This document shows, in pieces, positions 7,879 through 12,406 of a DNA stretch of 22,126 nt. Each line of letters starts with the position of its first letter. Position 1 is the first letter of the stretch. Location of the stretch: positions 1-22,126 of the IMG/VR virus record IMGVR_UViG_3300032223_001269; one strand, 5' to 3'. The notes below the pieces were generated by a model. It had not been told where the DNA came from. It ran no database searches and saw nothing but the letters and a program-made list of their open reading frames with translations. Origin of the DNA: a virus. Both the position numbers and the translations under genes were made by a program.

Positions 7879-8454
7879 ATGAGCGAAAAACAGGTAGTTT
7901 CGACATCAAAGATTTTTGGCGTGGAAATCGCAAAACAGGTTGCGGAGGCGATGCAAGCCGAATCGAAAGCCAGAAAGCAGTGGGCTAACCTTGCGGCATC
8001 ATTGCATGAGCAAGGCGTGCTTTGCACGCACCTTGTGCAGCCAACGGAGGGAAAACCCAATGACAGTTTCAACCTTGGGTTTTTCACGGGCCTCCGAGCG
8101 ATCATTGTTGCCAATCTTGAACGAGGTTATCGTGACGTTATGCTCACGTCAGGCGGCACAATGACCGCTAAAGCTGACGTTCCAGAAGGTTTTCCACGGA
8201 AAACGTGGGAGCAAGGCAACAAGGAGGTGAAAGGGTATTTTAATAAGATTAGGGAGCACCTTCGTCGGATAGAGTCGGAGGAGGCGGACGGAGAGGCATC
8301 CTCGGCGCGCATGCTTAAGAAACTTGTAAATGATACCCTTGTAGCATTATCGGTGCAGGTTGGAAAAACTCCCGAAAAGAGGAGAGACGCAACTCCCTTC
8401 GATGTTCAAGTACTTATTGAGACCTGCCGCAAGGCAGTCGCAGCTCTGAAGTAA
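7879..8454 (+). CDS. Hypothetical protein, 191 aa, single-gene unit
   Basis: This 191-residue soluble protein has a helix-rich start (FGVEIAKQVAEAMQAESKAR, then QWANLAASLHEQGV), a central segment FFTGLRAIIVANLERGYRDV, and a Lys/Arg/Glu-rich second half with coiled-coil tendency (KEVKGYFNKIREHLRRIESE). No enzyme motif is visible. It is preceded by AAGGAG with 8-base spacing, has its own promoter P1, and ends in a duplicated terminator, so it is made as a single-gene transcript facing away from the late genes. That layout fits a regulator, a single-strand DNA-related protein or a moron-type accessory gene. I do not recognise its family. Confidence 0.8.
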   Translation: MSEKQVVSTSKIFGVEIAKQVAEAMQAESKARKQWANLAASLHEQGVLCTHLVQPTEGKPNDSFNLGFFTGLRAIIVANLERGYRDVMLTSGGTMTAKADVPEGFPRKTWEQGNKEVKGYFNKIREHLRRIESEEADGEASSARMLKKLVNDTLVALSVQVGKTPEKRRDATPFDVQVLIETCRKAVAALK

Positions 8455-8469
8455 AACTAAACAGGCAGA

Positions 8470-8521
8470 GCCCCGTGAAAGCGGGGCTTTTTTTCGCCCC
8501 GTGAAAGCGGGGCTTTTTTTC
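8470..8521 (+). terminator. Tandemly duplicated intrinsic terminator
   Basis: GCCCCG (8470-8475), a 6-base loop TGAAAG, CGGGGC (8482-8487) and seven T form a textbook intrinsic terminator 15 bases after the 191-aa gene. The whole 26-base unit is repeated exactly at 8496-8521, giving two identical hairpins each with a T tract. The identity points to a recent slippage duplication or to selection for near-complete insulation of the repeat region that follows. Confidence 0.93.
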
Positions 8522-8570
8522 GCCCAAAAATCCTGAAGGTATCGACGCTATCGAGGTCGAACGGTTCTAT

Positions 8571-8661
8571 GGATGCCAGTTCTCAGGGTCGGGCCAGCTT
8601 CGTTCGATTTGGCTTGTAGGTTCTTGAGGGATGCCAGTTCTCAGGGTCGGGCCAGCTTCGT
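8571..8661. repeat. 33-bp direct repeat, 58-bp period
   Basis: The 33-base block starting GGATGCCAGTTCTCAGGGTC is present exactly at 8571-8603 and 8629-8661. The two copies are followed by related but unequal bases and then by a common TTTGGCTTGT. The word GATGCCAGTT returns at 9645-9654, about 1 kb away. No reading frame is maintained across the repeats, and no tRNA-type cloverleaf fits. Confidence 0.85.
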
Positions 8662-8683
8662 CGCGTCGTTTGGCTTGTTGCGG

Positions 8684-8700
8684 CCTTCACGGAGTGAAGG
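8684..8700. repeat. 7-bp perfect hairpin CCTTCAC/GTGAAGG
   Basis: CCTTCAC (8684-8690) and GTGAAGG (8694-8700) pair perfectly around a GGA loop, just after the second 33-bp repeat. A short GTTA/TAAC inverted repeat and five T follow, so a weak terminator is possible, but the T tract is displaced from the stem. Confidence 0.6.
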
Positions 8701-8815
8701 TTACCATAACGTTTTTGGCCTGTCAAGCGAAATTTAAGGTTATTTGAAAAAAAGAATATTAGGCAGAAAAAGCAAGGAAACGGCGTTACCTATCTATTAA
8801 CGTGTTTATAGAAGC

Positions 8816-8836
8816 AAAACTAAAACAAACGCGTTA
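8816..8836. repeat. AACGCGTT iteron copy a
   Basis: The 21 bases from 8816 to 8836 (core AAACAAACGCGTTA) are identical to the first 21 bases of the copy at 9515-9541. The core AACGCGTT is itself palindromic. Confidence 0.8.
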
Positions 8837-9117
8837 ATAGATGCTGCAACGCAACATTTTAGCGTTTTTTTGGGCTTTTTTTAGGAAAAGTAGAAAAGTA
8901 ACTTATTGATTACGCAGGACATTCCAGATGTTTCGGAATATTCTTTAATGTGAGTGTTTAAGGTAGTTACGTAAGCCTTTGAATATACTTAAATGTTCTA
9001 ATGTTCTAAAAAAAACTTGAAAACAACCCCCCCCAAACGACTTTTTGCCAAATAACTTGTACAGACGAGTTTATAGAACGCACAACACTAAGCAAAACTC
9101 CTAAGTTGACGAACTCC

Positions 9118-9133
9118 TACAAACGCGTTTGTA
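9118..9133. repeat. 16-bp perfect palindrome around AACGCGTT (copy b)
   Basis: TACAAACGCGTTTGTA is a perfect 16-base palindrome. It is the symmetric form of the core shared by the other copies and could bind a dimeric protein. It lies beside AACTTGTACA/TGTACAAGTT inverted words. Confidence 0.85.
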
Positions 9134-9419
9134 CAAGTTTTGAAAAAAAAAGTCCGGATAGCTTTGTAATCTCATAGAACATTAGAATATTAGAACATTT
9201 GACAATGAAAGCACTCTTTTTATTTATTAGAATATTATATATTATATATATATAACAATGACTTGCACGCACCAGACCCAAGCCCTTTTTTGCAAACCTT
9301 TGTTCTTTTACGTTTAGAACATTCAAGAATAGCTCAGAATAACTAATGTATTCAAGGACTTGCCTTCCCCCAACCATGCCAATTTACCCCTATTTTGCTG
9401 CGTTGCAACACGTTTTAGC

Positions 9420-9542
9420 TTCTGCTAACGCGTTTGTTTTACTTTTAGCCAAAAAACGTTCTGCTAACGCGTTTGTTTTACTTTTGGGGGTTAGAACATT
9501 TGAAAAACCCAAGGAAAACTAAAACAAACGCGTTAGCAGAAC
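9420..9542. repeat. Three long AACGCGTT repeats forming a large inverted repeat
   Basis: A 27-base block beginning TTCTGCTAACGCGTTTG occurs exactly at 9420-9446 and 9459-9485. Its reverse complement, with one mismatch, is at 9515-9541. The second and third copies extend to 28-base arms (9458-9485 and 9515-9542) around a 29-base centre that itself has GGG/CCC pairing, so a long hairpin or cruciform can form. Upstream, 9397-9419 resembles 8841-8863 (both have GCTGC, GCAACA and TTTTAGC), suggesting an older, larger duplication. Confidence 0.85.
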
Positions 9543-9584
9543 TCGTTCGGTGCTTATAGAACTCCCTCTGCGTTTATAGAACGT

Positions 9585-9650
9585 CACCCCCTTAAGCCCT
9601 TGATGCCACTTAGTGTGGCGGTTCGCCACCCCCTTAAGCCCTTGATGCCA
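9585..9650. repeat. 24-bp direct repeat flanking a hairpin
   Basis: The 24-base block starting CACCCCCTTAAGCCCTTG is identical at 9585-9608 and 9627-9650. Between and overlapping the copies, GTGGCG (9615-9620) and CGCCAC (9624-9629) form a perfect 6-bp stem with a GTT loop. The array ends about 20 bases before promoter P2, so it may be a regulator binding site. Confidence 0.85.
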
Positions 9651-9671
9651 GTTTCCCGAAAATCGCATCGC

Positions 9672-9701
9672 TTGACGAGACCCTCTTTATTGTGCTACAA
9701 T
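9672..9701 (+). promoter_or_regulatory. Sigma70-type promoter P2 with overlapping palindrome
   Basis: TTGACG (9672-9677) and TACAAT (9696-9701) are 18 bases apart, with TG at the extended -10 position. ATTGT and ACAAT flank a 3-base GCT centre over the -10. This promoter would drive the rightward early gene cluster. Its position rules out a start at 9692 for the first gene, which instead begins at 9797. Confidence 0.8.
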
Positions 9702-9709
9702 ATACACAT

Positions 9710-9757
9710 ACTAGAGGAACAAGAGAACGGTCTAGTAAAGCTTCCTTGGGAAGCTTT
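9710..9757 (+). promoter_or_regulatory. Structured 5' leader of the early transcript
   Basis: Immediately after P2, ACTAGA (9710-9715) pairs with TCTAGT (9731-9736). Directly abutting it, AAAGCTTCC (9737-9745) pairs perfectly with GGAAGCTTT (9749-9757) around a TTG loop. A 9-bp stem stacked on a 6-bp stem at the start of the transcript may protect the 5' end or serve as an antitermination or control element. There is no T tract, so it is not a standard terminator. Confidence 0.5.
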
Positions 9758-9796
9758 GGGGATAGTAAGTGTTCTAAAACAAACAAGGAGAGAGAA

Positions 9797-10075
9797 ATGC
9801 CAAAGAGAATCGTGCATGTGGTAGTAAAGCCGAAGTGGGCCGTAGAAGGTACGACGGAGGTGGCAGTGGATGCCTTCATGCGTAACCGAGGGTTGCTGAG
9901 TTCGTACGAGCTTAGGCTACTGCAAGATCAGTTGGGGTCGATTGATGCGGGTGACGACGAGGTTGATATGGAGTCGATTGAGACCGGTACGAGGATTATG
10001 GAAGAGGAAGAGTTCTTGATGGACTGCCAGCAAGACTTCCACTATCCCGCGCTTGGCGACCAAGTATACCAATAA
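9797..10075 (+). CDS. Hypothetical early protein, 92 aa
   Basis: This is the first gene after promoter P2. The ATG at 9797 follows AAGGAGAGAGAA. The product is a 92-residue acidic protein (pattern VVVKPKWAVEGTTEVAVDAF near the start, EEEEFLMDCQQDF near the end) with one short beta segment and helical middle. No known domain is recognised. The frame extends upstream to 9692, but those codons overlap the promoter and are unlikely to be translated. As first gene of the early unit it could be a host-directed protein; that is inference. Confidence 0.75.
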   Translation: MPKRIVHVVVKPKWAVEGTTEVAVDAFMRNRGLLSSYELRLLQDQLGSIDAGDDEVDMESIETGTRIMEEEEFLMDCQQDFHYPALGDQVYQ

Positions 10076-10092
10076 CAAACAAGGAGAAACAA

Positions 10093-10341
10093 ATGAAACT
10101 TTCATTCGCAGCAGTAAAGGCTCTCGCCGCCCACGGCGCAAAGATTGACTCTTGTGCAGGGGTTGAGTTGGACGGGGAGCATATCGGTTACCCCGCCGAC
10201 GAGGTAAGTTCGGAGTACACGAAGGGGCCGGTGTGCCCCACCACAGGGTTGACCGTCCGGAATGCGCGGTGCGTCTTTAACGATGAGACGAAGGAAGAGG
10301 TCTGGCTTCCGATGAACTACACAACAAAGGAGGTGAACTAA
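10093..10341 (+). CDS. Hypothetical protein, 82 aa
   Basis: The start is an ATG preceded by AAGGAG after a 17-base gap. The 82-residue product begins with a helix (KLSFAAVKALAAHGAKID) and then has a Gly/Cys/Pro-rich part with three spaced cysteines and short strands (GYPADEVSSEYTKGPVCP). The 3' end contains AAGGAGGTG, which serves as the ribosome binding site of the next gene, whose ATG follows the stop without a gap. I do not recognise the family. Confidence 0.75.
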   Translation: MKLSFAAVKALAAHGAKIDSCAGVELDGEHIGYPADEVSSEYTKGPVCPTTGLTVRNARCVFNDETKEEVWLPMNYTTKEVN

Positions 10342-10548
10342 ATGAATGAGTGCTGTTGGTGCGGGGCCGACGTTGCCCCCGCGAGATGGGCCCTGAACAT
10401 ACAGACCTGCCTGTCGTGCGGGGAGAACCAAGCCCGAGCGGAGCGCAAGAAGTGGTGCATAGCACCCATGCACAAGTCGAACTACATGCTGATCACGAAT
10501 CACGAAGACTTAAAAGGTCTTAACAACAAAGGAGGGCTGGTGAGATGA
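10342..10548 (+). CDS. Small zinc-ribbon protein, 68 aa
   Basis: Two CxxC pairs, C4-x-x-C7 (CWCG) and C23-x-x-C26 (CLSCGE), form a treble-clef or ribbon-type zinc site, so a structural zinc is likely. A tail WCIAPMHKSNYMLITNHEDL follows and then GLNNKGG. From memory, this tail pattern recurs in small phage zinc-finger proteins. The function is unknown; such proteins often bind nucleic acid or a host polymerase subunit. The stop is immediately preceded by a GGAGGG and overlaps the ATG of a 3-codon frame. Confidence 0.78.
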   Translation: MNECCWCGADVAPARWALNIQTCLSCGENQARAERKKWCIAPMHKSNYMLITNHEDLKGLNNKGGLVR

Positions 10549-10737
10549 GAACCTGATGTGCAGCAGGTATAGCTCTGCATGGGGTAGCGAAACCCGTGGG
10601 TCAGATGGCAAGGCCCAGCGTGAATGAGCCGGTGGTTGACCGTATCGAGCCGGTAAGGAACTCGCAGCACGAAACGGCGCACCTTAAACGAACGCCTCGA
10701 CGGTGCATGAGGCATTTAACTTACAGGGAGAAATGAG
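10549..10737 (+). other. Structured non-coding segment or minigene chain before the ring nuclease
   Basis: These 190 bases lack a normal gene in an otherwise gapless cluster. Several helices can form: TGCAG/CTGCA (10559-10578), GGGT/ACCC (10582-10595), GGTCA/TGACC (10599-10641), GCACC/GGTGC (10679-10706), plus GAGCCGGT repeated at 10626-10633 and 10650-10657. Alternatively, tiny frames chain through it: a 3-codon frame at 10545, a 23-codon frame at 10556-10627 and a 10-codon frame at 10624-10656 overlap by 1-4 bases. A basic 43-aa frame (10605-10736) ends just before the next ATG. I cannot tell whether it is RNA, minigenes or a decayed gene. Confidence 0.35.
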
Positions 10738-11034
10738 ATGACTATCTATATTGGCAACGCGTTTAGCCTGCAAATGGTGCAGGACGAGGACTTGCAGCGC
10801 GTGAGATTCCACGCCACCGAGGGCGAAGAGGCACCGGACTTGTCCAATGCGGTGTCCTGTGTCGGTCATGCCGACACTGCGGCGGTTCTGGGCGTGGAGT
10901 GCGCTCGGATCAACGTCACCCTGATTGAGGGCGACAGGATGTGGGTTGCCCAGTTGATGGGTGGCCGGTTGCCGGAAGGCAGCACTACCTTGCCGGAGGG
11001 GTTCCGGTTTCGTTGGATTCTTGTGGAGGTGTGA
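10738..11034 (+). CDS. acrIII-1: Viral ring nuclease, AcrIII-1 / DUF1874 family (anti-CRISPR), 98 aa
   Basis: Viral ring nucleases of this family cleave cyclic tetra-adenylate, the second messenger made by type III CRISPR complexes, and so stop activation of Csx1/Can-type effectors. The product shows the DUF1874 pattern: YIGNAFSLQM at the start (N7), AVSCVGHADTAAVLGV with H44, INVTLIEGDRMWVAQL, and GGRLPEG with R77 and E80. Compared from memory with SIRV1 gp29, H44 corresponds to catalytic H47, and R77/E80 keep the three-residue spacing of R85/E88. The length is typical (about 95-120). It forms a dimer in studied members. It lies in the early operon behind promoter P2, as expected for an immune blocker. 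Start: ATG after GGGAG. Confidence 0.85.
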   Translation: MTIYIGNAFSLQMVQDEDLQRVRFHATEGEEAPDLSNAVSCVGHADTAAVLGVECARINVTLIEGDRMWVAQLMGGRLPEGSTTLPEGFRFRWILVEV

Positions 11035-11035
11035 G

Positions 11036-11248
11036 ATGAAAATTAAACTTAGATTCATAGGGAATACCCCGTCCCACCGTCTGAGCTACGACAACGTAGC
11101 TGTAGATGAGAATGGTAAGTTTTACACCCGAATGGCGTGTGACCCCGACTTCGATCACTGCTACGAGGCGGTAGCAGAGTGCCCCCCGCTGGATACAGTC
11201 CCCCCACCCTCAGATACGTTCCACGAAGAGGAGGTGAATGAAAGATGA
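11036..11248 (+). CDS. Hypothetical protein, 70 aa
   Basis: The ATG at 11036 follows the block GGAGGTGTGAG that also ends the ring nuclease gene. The 70-residue acidic product starts KIKLRFIGNTPSHRLSYDNV and has a Pro-rich stretch (CPPLDTVPPPSD) near its end; it looks partly disordered. No domain is recognised. The upstream part of the frame, back to 10961, overlaps the ring nuclease and is not credible. The stop overlaps the next ATG (ATGA). Cotranslation with the ring nuclease is likely. Confidence 0.72.
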   Translation: MKIKLRFIGNTPSHRLSYDNVAVDENGKFYTRMACDPDFDHCYEAVAECPPLDTVPPPSDTFHEEEVNER

Positions 11249-11322
11249 AAGCAATTGTGCTGGTGTATCAAGATGGGGCTAGGCATATGCCGCCGTTCCG
11301 TTGGATTCTTGTGGAGGTGTGA
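11245..11322 (+). CDS. 25-aa microgene sharing its 3' end with the ring nuclease
   Basis: A 26-codon frame opens with ATG overlapping the previous stop and preceded by GAGGAGGTG. Its last eight residues, FRWILVEV, are the same as the ring nuclease C-terminus, and 28 bases of DNA are identical (11011-11038 and 11299-11326). Either it is a real micropeptide or the remnant of a partial duplication of the ring nuclease 3' end that now just carries the ribosome binding site for the next gene. The N-terminal part (KAIVLVYQDGARHMPP) is unlike the ring nuclease. Confidence 0.5.
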   Translation: MKAIVLVYQDGARHMPPFRWILVEV

Positions 11323-11323
11323 G

Positions 11324-11404
11324 ATGGAAATGCTGATTGTATGGCTGTTGGGCGTCGTTACAGGCGCAGTTGTAATGGGGTTCTTTATGTGGAAAGGGGT
11401 GTGA
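11324..11404 (+). CDS. Single-pass membrane microprotein, 26 aa
   Basis: The ATG at 11324 is placed by the duplicated GGAGGTGTGAG block. The 26-residue product is almost entirely one hydrophobic helix (MLIVWLLGVVTGAVVMGFF) followed by a short WKGV tail. It most likely inserts in the inner membrane. Proteins of this size in phages can be lysis-related, superinfection or transporter modulators, but nothing here decides between these. Confidence 0.6.
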   Translation: MEMLIVWLLGVVTGAVVMGFFMWKGV

Positions 11405-11405
11405 A

Positions 11406-11585
11406 GTGAGGAGATTCATAGTGGTAATCAAGCCAATGATTATCTATGCCGATAGTTATGCCGAGGCATGGGAACAAGCGAAAGTAGTCATTCAGGAAGC
11501 GGCATACGACAAGGCCAATTTGAATGACTACTTCGATGTTCAAATAATAAAAAACGTGCAACGAAGGGGGGTGTTAGATGAGTGA
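11406..11585 (+). CDS. Hypothetical protein with GTG start, 59 aa
   Basis: GTG at 11406 follows GGGGTGTGAA, giving 59 residues: a strand RFIVVIKPMIIYA, a helix SYAEAWEQAKVVIQEAAYD, and a strand FDVQIIKNV. This beta-alpha-beta layout is compact and credible as a small fold. The stop lies inside the first codons of the next gene (8-base overlap). No family is recognised. Confidence 0.68.
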   Translation: MRRFIVVIKPMIIYADSYAEAWEQAKVVIQEAAYDKANLNDYFDVQIIKNVQRRGVLDE

Positions 11586-11814
11586 ATTTACGTGGAATCA
11601 CAGGTTGGTCAACGTCCCGTCCGAGAACGGTGGTGAGCCGTGGATCGCTGTGCAGGAGGTGCATTACGAGGATGGCAAGCCCACGGGTTACGGCGAGCCT
11701 TGCTGTGGTAGCGAAACGCTGGAAGGTGTAAAGCAAATCTGCGCGTGGTTCGCAGAAGCAGCAAGCAAGCCGGTGCTGCACGAGGACGACTTTAACTCTG
11801 AAGAGGAGGTGTGA
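11578..11814 (+). CDS. Conserved small phage protein, 78 aa
   Basis: The product begins SEFTWNHRLVNVPSENGGEP, then has strands WIAVQEVHYEDGKPTGYGEP and a helix TLEGVKQICAWFAEAASKPV ending near VLHEDDF. I recognise the order 'WNHRV - E-V-x-Y-D-x-G-x-P - helix - KPVL' as a recurring small protein of phages and prophages with no known function. Start: ATG after GGGGGTGTTAG. The gene ends EEEV within a GGAGGTGTGAA block that provides the next ribosome binding site. Confidence 0.78.
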   Translation: MSEFTWNHRLVNVPSENGGEPWIAVQEVHYEDGKPTGYGEPCCGSETLEGVKQICAWFAEAASKPVLHEDDFNSEEEV

Positions 11815-11815
11815 A

Positions 11816-11983
11816 ATGGACAAGAAGTATGTCAGTAGGGCTATCAACCTGCCCGAACACACAGCCAATGCGCTGGACAAGGCGAAGCTTCTACTGGAGC
11901 AGGAGATAGGCTTGCAGCATCTGTCGTACAGCCAAGCCATCCAAATCTTAGCGGTGCAATATGTCAAACAAAAGGGGAACTGA
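11816..11983 (+). CDS. Putative ribbon-helix-helix protein, 55 aa
   Basis: The 55-residue product has a short N-terminal strand (KKYVSRAINLPEHTA) and two helices (ALDKAKLLLEQEIG and SYSQAIQILAVQYVKQK). That is the layout and size of ribbon-helix-helix (MetJ/Arc-type) DNA-binding proteins, which act as dimers. A regulator of phage or host promoters is therefore plausible. The C-terminal ILAVQYVKQKG has a near copy in the 16-aa frame at 12676. The ATG is placed by GGAGGTGTGAA. Family assignment is by pattern only. Confidence 0.65.
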   Translation: MDKKYVSRAINLPEHTANALDKAKLLLEQEIGLQHLSYSQAIQILAVQYVKQKGN

Positions 11984-11984
11984 G

Positions 11985-12131
11985 ATGGACAAGATTGAAG
12001 AAGCGATGGAAGCTTATTGGGGCAAGCGTTGCCCCGACTACGAGCCTGAGTGCATGGTCTGCAAGGCGTGGGATGAGTACGATGCGATGAAAATAACAAT
12101 CATGGACTACAACGACAACAAGGAGGTGTGA
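11985..12131 (+). CDS. Small cysteine-containing protein, 48 aa
   Basis: The 48-residue acidic product contains C16, C23 and C26 in RCPDYEPECMVCKAWDEYD, a possible partial metal site; only three cysteines are present. The ATG is preceded by AAAGGGGAACTGAG. Its 3' end, AAGGAGGTGTGAG, encodes NKEV and acts as the next ribosome binding site. From memory, the ECxxCxAWxxYD pattern is seen in small phage proteins of unknown role. Confidence 0.65.
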   Translation: MDKIEEAMEAYWGKRCPDYEPECMVCKAWDEYDAMKITIMDYNDNKEV

Positions 12132-12132
12132 G

Positions 12133-12405
12133 ATGGAAATAACATCCGATGAAGACAACTACTGGGGCTTTTCTGCGTGGGTAATTCAGTTTACCCCGTG
12201 GCAGTTTGCCTCGATTGTGTACGCAGTCGAGTGGAATAGGTTTGCACTCGGCTTCCTCTTTGAGACGAGTGGGTTCATACAGCTAAACCTGTGGCCCGTA
12301 CGCCTGTCCATCTACTGCGGCGACTCGCGCAACAACCAGATGTCCAAGTGGTATGGATGGAAGAAAGGTGACCCATACCCCGCCGATGACAATGAGGAGG
12401 TGTGA
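12133..12405 (+). CDS. Hypothetical aromatic-rich protein, 90 aa
   Basis: The 90-residue product is unusually rich in Trp and Phe (WGFSAWVIQFTPWQFASIVY, then FALGFLFETSGFIQLNLWPV). The hydrophobic stretches alternate with polar residues, so a beta-rich fold is more likely than membrane helices. The C-terminus, WYGWKKGDPYPADDNEEV, is polar. The ATG is placed by GGAGGTGTGAG, and its own end carries the same block. I do not recognise the family. Confidence 0.7.
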   Translation: MEITSDEDNYWGFSAWVIQFTPWQFASIVYAVEWNRFALGFLFETSGFIQLNLWPVRLSIYCGDSRNNQMSKWYGWKKGDPYPADDNEEV

Positions 12406-12406
12406 G

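Larger units (their letters stand above)
8455..9796. other. Long non-coding, repeat-rich region (origin/control candidate)
   Basis: About 1.34 kb contains no frame with coding character on either strand. It is AT-rich from about 8700 to 9370 (for example alternating TA at 9232-9255) and holds several repeat families listed separately. It also has TTATAGAAC words (8804-8813, 9069-9080, 9552-9562, 9572-9583), TTAGAACATT-type words in both orientations (8991-9008, 9175-9200, 9314-9323, 9490-9501), and AACTTGTACA at 9054-9063 inverted at 9130-9139. Repeat clusters beside an AT-rich segment are typical of phage replication origins, but no DnaA box or initiator gene was identified, so the function is inferred. 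Confidence 0.55.

Noticed and set aside
8571-8700. tRNA or tRNA-like element (GTTCGATT resembles a T loop)
   Set aside because: The flanking bases do not pair into a T arm and no acceptor or anticodon arm could be drawn.
9117-9377. Minus-strand 86-codon frame in the non-coding region
   Set aside because: It runs through AT-rich repeats and alternating TA, has low-complexity composition (Tyr/Ile/Asn/Lys) and its end overlaps the 16-bp palindrome. No ribosome binding site is convincing.
8571-9542. CRISPR array
   Set aside because: The repeats are of different families, few in number and irregularly spaced, with no uniform spacers.
10605-10736. 43-codon frame ending just before the ring nuclease as a definite gene
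   Set aside because: It has no ribosome binding site and lies across the candidate RNA helices. It is kept only as an alternative reading of that segment.
11488-12099. Minus-strand 203-codon frame across the microgene cluster
   Set aside because: It is opposite to several small genes that have regular ribosome binding sites and overlaps. Its Cys/Ser/Leu-rich composition is typical of a shadow frame.
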